A program made the position numbers and the translations under genes. Below, one piece after another: positions 54,731 through 64,000 of a stretch of DNA of 64,000 nucleotides (position 1 is the first letter of the stretch; every line of letters begins with the position of its first letter). Source of the DNA: Xylaria sp. FL1777 (Eukaryota > Ascomycota > Sordariomycetes > Xylariales > Xylariaceae); contig MU400638.1 of NCBI GenBank assembly GCA_022578965.1, positions 47,431-111,430 on the forward strand, written 5' to 3'. Under the pieces are notes generated by a model. It was not told where the DNA came from and did not search any database. It saw nothing but the letters and a program-made list of their open reading frames with translations.

Positions 54731-56276
54731 TCACAGGGCATGATTGACAATCTCTTCATACACATCATTGGGTATCATTTTAATGATAGCCAACGCATGG
54801 GCTTTGATCTGGTCGGCATGCAAAGTCGGGAATGATCGCAATAGCTTATTAGGACTGCACGACCCGGTTAACATTAGCGGCTTCACTACAATTAAAAAGT
54901 GGACTGTAACTGACCTTAATGAGCCGAGCAACTCGTTGCGCATCATAATAAGCTGAGCGACGATACAGAGAATGTTCAAGTGTGGCCCGTAGGCAAACAA
55001 GAAGTCCCATAATCGCAATACCTCTGGCAGGGGTGGGGTACAAGCGCACAGTGTCAACACCGACGGGAATGCGTATATCTCTGCTGAGAGACCCTTCGAG
55101 GTGAGATAGAGGCTCAGTTTGGTGTCCACGATGCCCAGAACCTTATCCACGAGCGTAAGACCGCGGTGTACACCATCCATAGCACCCCGGATATAGCCTG
55201 GACATTCCTTGGTAAGAAGCCGATGAAACGCTACGAAGGCCTCGGCCTCACTACGGGCGGCATATAAGAAAGGAGCTGCTAGCACGTTCATGCCCTGTAC
55301 ATAAGTCCCCGGCTCAGCAGCATTCGCGTCTGACCCTTCTGTCGTAAGCGTGAGGGCGCGGGCGCGACTCCTTGCCGCCGGTGAAGACGTAATCGCCTGC
55401 GATACGTCGCTACGGGCTGGGCTGGCACTGTTGCTAGCAGGGAGTGACTGTCGACTGCTTTGTGGACGACGTTCTTCCTTGGAATCATGCAGCATCCAAG
55501 CAACGGCATTGAGCAGTCGGATCAAGCTGGCCTCACTGACACGGCGGCGGAATAGCGGATCGGTAGTCAGAGTTCGAAACGTGTCATTGCGAATTTTGGA
55601 ATAAGCAGGAGAAGCGCCGCGGTGAACGAGCTTGAGGTATTCGTCGGTCGTCAGGACAGGGGCATCGAGCAATATCAGCCAGATATATATTCGACTAGAA
55701 GACTAGCCAAGTAACCAAGGTGATTAGCTTCATGAACACGGAAGACTCCTCGTTTGCGCAAATACGCAGCCATATAGATCTCACCATTCCGTCGATATCG
55801 CTCTTTATCCCCTGATCCAATACCTTGAATCGCATGTTTAAGAGGGCACCGCCCACATCGTCATCAGGCGGGCCATCTCTTATCAACCTATCCAAGCTCA
55901 ACGCGTCGGCAGCGGACGAGGTCCTGCTCAGCGCAGTGCGTTTTGCATGCAAGGACGCAGATGAGCTCGCGGTACGGAGATTGGGGGGGTTGCCACTGCC
56001 ACTGGCGTCGGAGTTGGCCCTGTGCCTCTGTGGTGATCGGTTGAGGGCCTGGCGGCGGGTGGGAGAGATGTCTCTCGAATGTACGTCTCGAAGCTTTTGC
56101 TGGGTGAGCACGGTGGATGCGCGGCTGGTGATCTTAGTGGCGGCGCCTAGATTGTGGGCCGACTGAAGCTTGCGTAGGGTCCTCTGAGTTCGTGGCGTGA
56201 GGGGAGTCTGAAGGTCAATACCGAGGGGAGACGGTTGGAAGAAGGAGGGGATCGCGTCCCTCGTTGGACTCGGCAT
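54731..56276 (-). CDS. BUB2: Mitotic exit checkpoint protein BUB2 (TBC-domain GTPase-activating protein)
   Basis: Three exons (56276-55785, 55702-54915, 54854-54731), 467 aa. A disordered Ser/Arg-rich N-terminal extension (about 120 residues) precedes the TBC domain: LRFKVL-like start, DIDGM/SSSRIYIWLILLDAPV across intron 1, an Ala/Ser-rich insert, then TYVQGMNVLAAPFLYAA, the family YxQGMN motif, and EVLRLWDFLFAYGPHLN. The C-terminus ends ADQIKAHALAIIKMIPNDVYEEIV. With BFA1/BYR4 as partner, BUB2 is the GAP for the Tem1/Spg1 GTPase at spindle pole bodies and blocks mitotic exit or septation. Intron 2 (54914-54855) is 60 nt with no in-frame stop, so a retained form would add 20 residues. The start at 56276 is the first ATG; the frame is open upstream from a GTG. 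Confidence 0.9.
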
Positions 56277-59200
56277 CGTGCCTTTTTTTCCTTGGGGTTG
56301 TGGTTTCACTCGAAATATACAAGAACTGTCAACGAGGCACGAGCATTATGCGGCGTGATACCGAGCGACGTGAATCTGATTTCTGACGTCGCCCGGCCGC
56401 TCTCGAATTTGGTATTGTTTAAGACGAGGTTGGGTGAAGTGGCGGGGCCCCTCACTTGACTTCCTTAGGTTAGTTTGCTTCCCGGGGTTCTAAAAATCAG
56501 GAACGCGTTGTATCGCGTTAAGCCGTGTTTCAATAGCCAAGACAGAGCCAAGATACATACGTACTACGTAGTACAATTTTAATTAAGCTACCCGTTACAT
56601 TATCACCAATATAATATGTAAGAGGGATTATTCTACTACAGTACATACAGCGCATGAGTGTTTTATTCGCTATTAGAACAAAACAGCACATACTTGCATG
56701 TAAAGACCTACAGTCAGTTTGTTGATTGGTAGGTAAGGACCTGCACGAGTACATATATATATGTAAGAGACCTCCTGTGGCCGTAAAGGAGCTCCTCTCA
56801 ACACTACGTTACTTTTTAGCATCAATATTCACTTTGCAATCGAGACTACAAACCCGACTGTACATGGCAAGTCAATTCCAGGTAGGTATCATAAGTCTCC
56901 TCTATGTACCCAGTTCAACAAAGCAATAGCCGTTGTGCTTGGATTCGAGTTGCAATAGCTAATTATCATAGATACGCAGTTGTTATTGGGGTTATTTTAG
57001 TCTTCCAACGACACAAATATGGATATGGTCACGGGGAAGACTCTAAATTGGTATTGAGCACCCCGGATAGATGATACTGGCCTTCAGAAAAAGGACTCGG
57101 ACAACACACATCCGATATCAGTCTCTCTTCACCTTAACTGACGCAAAGGGTCATCAGCACCTATTTTACTGAGTGCTTGAATTATACGGGACCGCGCATG
57201 AGACATCACGATAAGCTCAAAGGGGTTGCCAAGGATCGAGATATGCCAACATGATGCCCAGCTGCTTTCTTCTCCAATCTTCGGCGTACCTAGTTAGTCA
57301 CTCTACCGAAAGGCAGGTTGTTCTAACACTGAAAGCTTTTTGGTTTGGCAAAACAACATCACCGGTGGGCGAGAACATGTGAGCTTTACTTAATGACGGC
57401 ATTACGCTTAACAAGTCTTCCGACCTGACCCGCTGACGGGGTTTGGAGTGCTGTACGATAGGCTGGGTATCTCCGCAGCCAAGACCAGCAACAGTCAGCC
57501 CTATTCTTCCGAGGAGAAGTATCGCTGGGATCATTCCTATCGTTGAGATCGTTGCTAAGGATTCAGCTGAAAGCATTGCGCACATTGATATTGAATCACG
57601 TAGTTGTATGGCATCCAGTACGTAAATAGGATTTTGACTGTACGGGTCACTTTCTAGTTTGACGCCACAACATAGAGGACGTCTTCAGAGCACGTTTTGT
57701 GTCCAGCTATGACGCCTTATCGCTGGCTCCGGGCACTACGCCAAGAGTGGAAGGCCGGACCGATGGCCAAGACGTCGTTGTTTCCCGCTTGGGGGTCCGA
57801 AATGTTGTATAGTAGCCTACTGTAACATTGTTCAGCAGAGCTTGATGAATTTATCACATGGTCACTTCCGTCCGGAACGCAATATTTTGATAAGCCCACA
57901 GTGGGTACTAACAGTATTTCCTTAGAGCCTAGGGATAATTAACATGAAGTTAATTACGGCTGTATTGGGGTATCTAAGAGTATGTAGTGTAGTTCAAGTT
58001 GGCTAATTCGTGACATACGCATAGGTATTGTAACAAAGACATTGGGGAGGGTATTCTTACAACAGCATGGACAGAGGATCCAAGATCTTGGCTTCCCACA
58101 TATTTAGTGCATATCTACGTAACTTGCAGGGGTACTTCAATCTAACACTAAGCTTAATAGGCCAGTTAGCTTTTGGGTACTGCACAACTTCATCATCCTA
58201 ACGCGCATTGGTGACCAAGTAGCATCAGTCGGTCGAGAAAACGTGGGGATTACATAACCTTACATAGTAGAGTAAGTAATCACCTATAGTGGGGTAGTAG
58301 GCTGGATTTGGAAGGGGGAACAATGGCATCAACTTCAGCCTCAATCACACCATCGACGCTCGGACCAGGCTCACGTGCAATACATAGATGTGATTGGTCA
58401 GTTGCGCCATTCATCGCCCAATTCGGAAAAAAGTTTTGGATCGTGAACAAGTACTACGTATATGTAAGTATGTAGGGTAAGAAGTGCAACGTACCTACGC
58501 AGAGTGTAGGTACTACCTACGTAGTAAGTACCTAAGGTAGTAACAACTGTCCAGTTGCCGAAGCCTTGTTGAGCTCTCTGGGTGTCAGTAGTATGTAATA
58601 GTACTGTATTTACCGGTAGTATGAATGCTTGTGTTGGGTGATGATGTCGAAAACTTTGTTAACGTTGCGGTTGAACGGGGACTTAGTCCAGGTTTTCAGG
58701 TAAAACTTCCAACGTACGCCAACCCTTGCGCCACTATACTATACTATTGTCTGAAGTATACTAGATATCTCTTCACGTTACACGTGGATGATCAGTATAC
58801 TGTACACCAGCACTGTTGCGAGTAATCCACTAGGCCCTGAACGGCAAAGGGTCAATGGCGCCATAGAGGGTCGTCTACGACGGCAGACCAATCCGGTAGT
58901 CCATAGTACGACGACAGCTCTGAGTTGGAGAGAGAATAACACGCAATGCTGGGCGTGTCTCTCTTTGCATTGGTAATTCTCTTCAGCTTGAATATTAAAA
59001 CATTCATATACTTCCAACACCTCTATGACCTAACACTCATCAACAGGTTAAATTCGACAGCTGAACCTCTCATAGGCGGCAAGTCCCTCCAGCGTCGGCG
59101 CACTCTAGGTCTATACATTGCTCTAAGCGTTTCCCGTATAAATCACACTTTACTAGCATTTCCAGGTCATTTTTCTTTTTCGGCAGTGTTTTCTTTTGGT

Positions 59201-59530
59201 AGCATTTTTTTCTGCAAACAAACGACTTGAACATCCAACACTCCTCACCAACAGTTCCTAGCGCAGATACTCGCAGATTTAGAGTCGTTTTCTAGCCGAG
59301 AAGCTTGTCCTAATGTTATAGCTGGGTCGCTTTTGAAGGATTCGAAGAGCTATGTTCGAGGCTTGAGCACGCCATCGCCCCGGATCCCTACCTAGCCAAC
59401 CACACACCACCTTGGTGCTCAGGGTTTGTGTTGTGCGTGATCACGTACGCCATACAATACAAAGCCATTGGCTCGCCTCATTTGCTCATCGCTTTCCTCT
59501 TCGTCGCATCCATATCGCCAGAAGATCGCT
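56277..59530. other. Gene-poor 3.3-kb region upstream of the sulfate permease
   Basis: Only short frames, none recognised. Repeated GTACCTAC / TACGTAGTA / AGGTAGTA elements cluster at about 58440-58545. The last 250 bp before the permease ATG are rich in C and T and probably form its promoter and leader. No tRNA was recognised. Confidence 0.4.
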
Positions 59531-62175
59531 ATGCCTTCAAGGAGGCAAATCGGCCATGGGTTGGCCAAGGCCCTTGGTATCAAGCTCGACGAGTCCGAAT
59601 CCGAGAGAGTCACGAGAGGAGAGTCTGTCTATTCGATTCAAACAGCAGACTCTTTCTTCGAAGAGCAGCCAACGGTTAAAGAAGTTATAACTAGCATCAT
59701 ACCCTCGTGGAAGGATATCTTGCACTATTTCTTGTCGCTGTTCCCATTTCTATCATGGATTCGTTTCTACAACTTTCAGTGGCTCGTCGGGGATCTCGTT
59801 GCAGGTAAGACTCTCAGAACATGACCACTGTATTTTTTGATACTCATAATTTGCTAGGCATTACGATAGGAGCAGTCGTCGTTCCTCAGGGGATGGCGTA
59901 TGCTAAACTTGCTGAGCTCCCTGTGCAATTTGGTCTATATTCCTCATTCGTCGGTGTTATCATCTACTGGTTTTTTGCAACCTCTAAAGATATCACTATT
60001 GGGGTGGGTTACCTATTTTGGATTGCAGTACTTCTCTTGCTAATATTCCGCATTTAGCCTGTCGCTGTTCTTTCTACTGTTACCGGCACAGTAGTTGACA
60101 ATGTCATCGCTGCGCACCCGGAGTACAAAGATGTGCCATGGGTTATTGCTTCAGCGCTCGCTGTTATCTGTGGCTCAATTGTGCTCTTTATCGGTCTGAT
60201 ACGATTTGGCTGGATTGTCGAGCTGATCCCAGTGGTCTCACAAGCAGCCTTTATGACAGGCTCGGCCATCAATATCGCTGCCGGACAAGTGCCTGGGTTG
60301 TTTGGTATCACTGGTTTCTCTACAAGAGACGCGACGTACCTAGTCATTATCAACACTCTGAAAGGTCTACCCCGAACGAACTTGAACGCAGCCATTGGTC
60401 TCACTGCCCTCTTCTTACTCTATTTCATCCGAAGTACATGCAACTGGGCGGCTCGAAAATACCCAAATCGCCAAAAACTCTTCTTCTTTTTGAACACTCT
60501 TAGGTCGGTTTTCGTAATTCTGCTATATACCCTAGTCAGCTGGCTAGTGAACATGCACCGTCGAACCAAGCCAGCATTTACTATTCTCGGCACAGTCCCG
60601 CGAGGTGAGTATACCTGAGAGCTTCTAACACTACGACAATTCACTGACTGACGCTTAGGTTTTACGCATGCTGCTGTCCCAACAATCAATACCAACATAA
60701 TCAGTTCTTTCGCTGGTGAAATCCCGGCCACTGTCATTGTGCTGCTCATTGAGCATATTGCTATTTCGAAATCGTTCGGTCGAGTCAATAATTATAGAAT
60801 CAATCCATCACAAGAGTTAGTGGCAATCGGAGTGACCAACGTCATTGGACCTTTTCTAGGTGGATATCCTGCTACCGGCTCCTTCAGTCGAACGGCCATT
60901 AAATCGAAAGCCGGTGTCAAAACCCCATTCGCCGGTGTTATCACAGGAGTAGTCGTTCTTCTAGCTATATATGCGCTGACGGCGGTATTCTTCTACATCC
61001 CTAACGCGGCGCTCGCAGCCGTCATTATACATGCTGTTGGCGACCTCATCACTCCACCAAACACCGTGTACAAATTTTGGCGTGTCTCTCCCTTGGAACC
61101 CATTGTTTTCTTCATTGGCGTGATCGTTACCATTTTTACGACGATCGAGATAGGCATCTACACAACAATTTCCGTCTCATTTGCTATCTTCCTTGTACGA
61201 AATCTCAGGGCAAGAGGTAGATTCCTCGGCAGAGTTCAGGTACACTCTGTTGTCGGTGACCACATCATTGGCAACGATAACGGGGGGGCTGGCGAGTACG
61301 GGACGTTCAAATCCGACCCTACCCCTAATTCCAATACCCGCAATGTATTCCTTCCGATCGACCATCAAGATGGCTCCAACCCCGGGGTTGAGCTTACGAG
61401 CCCATACCCTGGCATATTTATCTACCGCTTCTCCGAGCTGCTAAACTACCCCAGTGCCAGCAGTACAATGGAGTATCTCGTAGAATACATCTTCGCCCAC
61501 ACGCGGCGCACGACTCTAAACGCTTATCGACGACCGGGCGATCGGCCATGGAATGACCCCGGCCCTAAAAAAGCCGAGGAAGAGGATACGAGCCTCCCTA
61601 CGCTTAAGGCTATCATCCTCGACTTTAGCTCTGTTAACAATGTCGACGTGACATCGACGCAGATGCTTATCGACATCCGGAACCAGCTTGACAGATACGC
61701 GGCGCCGGATGCTGTGGACTGGCATATAGCATGCATCTCCAACCGGTGGACCAAGCGGGCGCTCGTGTCGGCGGGCTTCGGGTACCCGACGGTGCGCGCA
61801 GACGGGGCACACTCGCGCTGGAAGTCCATATTCAGCGTCGCCGAGATCGGCGGAACTGAGTCCGCCGCCGCCGCCGCAGAGCGCGAGGCGAACGAGAAAC
61901 AACTCGCCACCACGCAAATTAGGACCGAAGACGCCGAAGTTGGACGATCTGAAGAAATCCACCCCAGCGGCGCCTCCAGCACCTCAGCCTCAGATTCCAT
62001 TTCTAAGGCAAGGAACCCTGATCCCAGGTCGCCTCGGAGGGCTGTGGTGCATGGTGTCAACCGCCCCCTGTTCCACGTCGATCTGACAAGTGCGCTGCAG
62101 AGCGCCATTGCGAACGTGGAGGCTAGAAACGAGGTCGAGGAGCAGCGTGGGAGCGACCCTGCTGCCGCTCCTTAA
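59531..62175 (+). CDS. SUL: Sulfate permease (SLC26/SulP family, STAS domain)
   Basis: Four exons (59531-59804, 59858-60003, 60058-60604, 60659-62175), 827 aa. The N-terminal cytosolic part is followed by SulP membrane helices: VPQGMAYAKLAELPVQFGLYSS (first SulP signature, in exon 2), DITIGPVAVLS across intron 2, VVSQAAFMTGSAINI, LGGYPATGSFSRTAIKSKAG (second signature), and FFYIPNAALAAVIIHAV. The C-terminal STAS domain has LKAIILDFSSVNNVDVTSTQ and a variable acidic/Ser-rich tail. It carries sulfate across the plasma membrane with protons, for cysteine and methionine synthesis; it resembles Neurospora CYS-14 and yeast Sul1/2. Introns are 53-54 nt, all with good phases. A short hairpin lies in the 3' flank. 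Confidence 0.94.
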
Positions 62176-62263
62176 CTTGTGACGCAGTAATCGCTGGTAG
62201 GCTTTATAGCTTCATCCGCGGACCATAATTTTGCATATCCGATGCCATGCCTATCGCAAGGAG

Positions 62264-62292
62264 CGAAGCCCCTCCCACGAGGGGTTACTTCG
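62264..62292. terminator. Hairpin in the sulfate permease 3' region
   Basis: Arms CGAAG + CCCCTC pair with GAGGGG + CTTCG around a CCAC loop, with a TTA bulge on the 3' side; 11 base pairs in total. It lies 89 nt after the stop codon. It may act in 3'-end formation or mRNA stability, but this is inference from position. Confidence 0.5.
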
Positions 62293-63134
62293 TGGATATA
62301 AATTTTTGTATATATACTGCCACTACTCGAATTATGGCAGATTTTCAACAGTGTTTATGCGGCAAGGCGAAACTATGACCGGAGGATTGTAGCGTTGGGA
62401 TCGTGTGTGTGTGCAGAGACATTGTTGATACGCCTGTTTTGATTTATTGCCGAGAGGATTACTAGAGCAGCAGTTTTCATATACCCATATCACTTTCTAA
62501 TAGTCAATACTAAACAAGAGGTCAGAGAAGCCTCCACAAGCAAGCAAGCCAATACTTGGGCGTCATGTCGCTCGTGATGAATTTATCTGCCAATGAGCTA
62601 CAACACAAATCTTCATTTACCTCGCCGTATGTGTCTGCAATGGCTAGAGTGGCCGAGCCAACGTTTCGTTGTAGGACTAGTAAACATGTCTCGAGGAACA
62701 TGCAGGAAGAGTACCGTGAGCAGATACGGCTTCGTAAGTGCACCTGTGAGGAACAATTAATGCATGAATGGGGGTATAATACCAAAAAATTAAGATTTTC
62801 GTATTCTGAATATAACGTCTCTTTGTCTATTTCGGTCATGATGCTCGTTGACCCGGTGTCCTGCCGCCGGCAACATACGTGGAACAAAAGACGCCTGACG
62901 GGACATATGCCATATCAACACTGCCCAAAGAAACATCCTCACGGCTTATCCAGGTCGTGCTACCAAGTTTAAGATGACATGACTCTCTAAATCACATGTC
63001 TAGCGCAGTCATCTTAGTCGTATCTACGACCAATGACTTACTAATATCTTCCTAAGCATCACCACCTTTCCTGCTGGGGTCTCGATTTGCCATTTTTGGG
63101 TATAGTTTCAGCTCTCTCGGGAGTTGTCTTAGGA

Positions 63135-63161
63135 GTACATGTACATGTACATGTACATGTA
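63135..63161. repeat. GTACAT hexamer repeat
   Basis: About four and a half copies of GTACAT, each self-complementary with its neighbours (ATGTAC palindromes). Confidence 0.85.
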
Positions 63162-63193
63162 TTTGCTTACTTCTACATATGCATATGCATGTA

Positions 63194-63249
63194 CCTCTAC
63201 ATTGCAGTACTTATGCCTCTACACTGCAGTACTTATACCTCTACATTGC
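63194..63249. repeat. 22-bp tandem repeat
   Basis: Two near-identical 22-bp units (CCTCTACATTGCAGTACTTA plus two bases, one mismatch) and a third partial copy. Confidence 0.85.
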
Positions 63250-63379
63250 CTTGCACTTATCTCAGGTGCCTCAGACTAGAAACATAGAACAGCGGGCTGC
63301 GCTCGCTGCAAGCTACGACCCACCCCCTTCGGAGGCCCGTGCAGATATATTTGTAGGTTTAAAGCCTACGTTTTATATA

Positions 63380-63895
63380 TTTTAGTCTAAGGAACTCTTA
63401 TTGATTTTTAAGCTAAAGTTTACTTTGCATACATATATATACTATTTATATTTATAAACTATTTATTAATAAAACTTAAAAATAATAATTATAATATTAT
63501 TTAAAGCTTTTTATAATAATATTTATATTTAGTATTAATTTTATAATTAAAATACTTTATTATATTATAATATTTTAAGCTTAAATAATTAAAAGTTAAG
63601 CTTTATTTATTAATTTATTAATTAGTATTATTTTTTTATTTTATTATAAAACTGTAAACTTTTAATAATTTTAGCTTTAGCTTAATTAATAGTTATTTTT
63701 TAAAAAAACTAATAGCTTTAAAACTTTTAAAATTTATTAAAAAGCTTAATAAACTAAATAAATTAACTAGTAATATAATATTAAAGCATTTATTTAATAA
63801 TTATATTTAATATTTTATATAGTATATTTTATTGCAATTAAAACATAATTAATAATGCATATTAAAATATAACTTTATATAAGCTATTATTAAGG
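63380..63895. repeat. Extremely AT-rich block, probable RIP-degraded repeat
   Basis: About 500 bp of almost only A and T, with G and C remaining mainly in AAGCTT- and TTAAGC-like spots. The boundary with normal sequence at about 63370 is sharp. This composition is typical of repeat-induced point mutation of transposons in Pezizomycotina. No open frame or element type can be recognised. Confidence 0.65.
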
Positions 63896-63896
63896 C

Positions 63897-63953
63897 AATT
63901 GATACACCGGCATGAAGAATTGATACACCGGCATGACCTTACACAGGCATGAC
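63897..63953. repeat. Direct repeat of 19 bp at the edge of the AT-rich block
   Basis: AATTGATACACCGGCATGA occurs perfectly at 63897-63915 and 63918-63936 (period 21). A partial third copy (CACAGGCATGAC) lies at 63942-63953. Confidence 0.85.
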
Positions 63954-64000
63954 TTTTCTAGCCCTCTCATTGGCCCAAAAAATAATTGTTAGTGCATGCA

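Larger units (their letters stand above)
62176..64000. other. 3' flank of sulfate permease, simple repeats and AT-rich block
   Basis: Contains a hairpin (62264-62292), GTACAT hexamer repeats (63135-63161), a 22-bp tandem repeat (63194-63249), an extremely A/T-rich block (about 63380-63895) and a 19-bp direct repeat at its end. Frames such as 62556-62972 begin without strong evidence and have no recognised match. Confidence 0.5.

Noticed and set aside
1..64000. tRNA, rRNA, CRISPR arrays or prokaryotic operons
   Set aside because: I found no cloverleaf with B-box-like GGTTCGAATCC, no rRNA sequence, and no regularly spaced repeats. Eukaryotic introns exclude a prokaryotic reading.

Overview
The window is nuclear DNA of a filamentous ascomycete (Pezizomycotina), most likely a Sordariomycete. 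Most genes have short introns (about 50-270 nt) with GTRNGT-type donors, CTRAY branch sites and YAG acceptors. The proteins match fungal families (OCT1, REV1, UBR1, BUB2, IZH3, ISC1, WSC and others). One kinase carries the tandem in-frame stop codons known from the sexual-stage A-to-I RNA-edited kinase PUK1 of Fusarium and its Sordariomycete relatives. The species cannot be named from the sequence alone. Gene models were assembled by hand: splice sites were chosen so that phase and family alignment both hold, and all of them still need RNA support.

Layout. 0-6 kb: a divergent mitochondrial pair (MICOS subunit MIC26/27 and the peptidase OCT1), then a small WSC-domain wall protein. 6-18 kb: the translesion polymerase REV1 divergent from a RED-like splicing factor, a nucleoside hydrolase, the exon-junction-complex recycling factor PYM, and a tiny five-exon QCR9 gene of respiratory complex III. 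18-28 kb: the N-degron ubiquitin ligase UBR1, convergent with a WDR5/Swd3 COMPASS subunit that carries an RS-rich N-terminus. 29-35 kb: the sphingolipid phospholipase C ISC1, convergent with the PUK1-type kinase. 35-43 kb: a nucleolar FKBP (FPR4-like), a DJ-1/PfpI protein and a membrane GT2 glycosyltransferase. 43-48 kb: a gene-poor stretch with short repeats. 48-56 kb: THOC5, an IZH3-type AdipoR protein, a cysteine-rich GPI-type secreted protein, and the mitotic exit checkpoint GAP BUB2. 56-64 kb: a 3-kb gene-poor stretch, a sulfate permease, and a block of almost pure A/T that looks like RIP-degraded repeat DNA.

The genes are mostly ordinary housekeeping genes and do not form a pathway cluster. 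The loose themes are mitochondrial function (MIC26/27, OCT1, QCR9), RNA processing and export (RED, PYM, THOC5) and sphingolipid or membrane signalling (ISC1, IZH3). The most notable feature is the kinase at 31720-34938. Its two conserved tryptophans in kinase subdomain IX are encoded as TAG TAG, so the full protein can be made only if the mRNA is edited (UAG to UIG, read as UGG).
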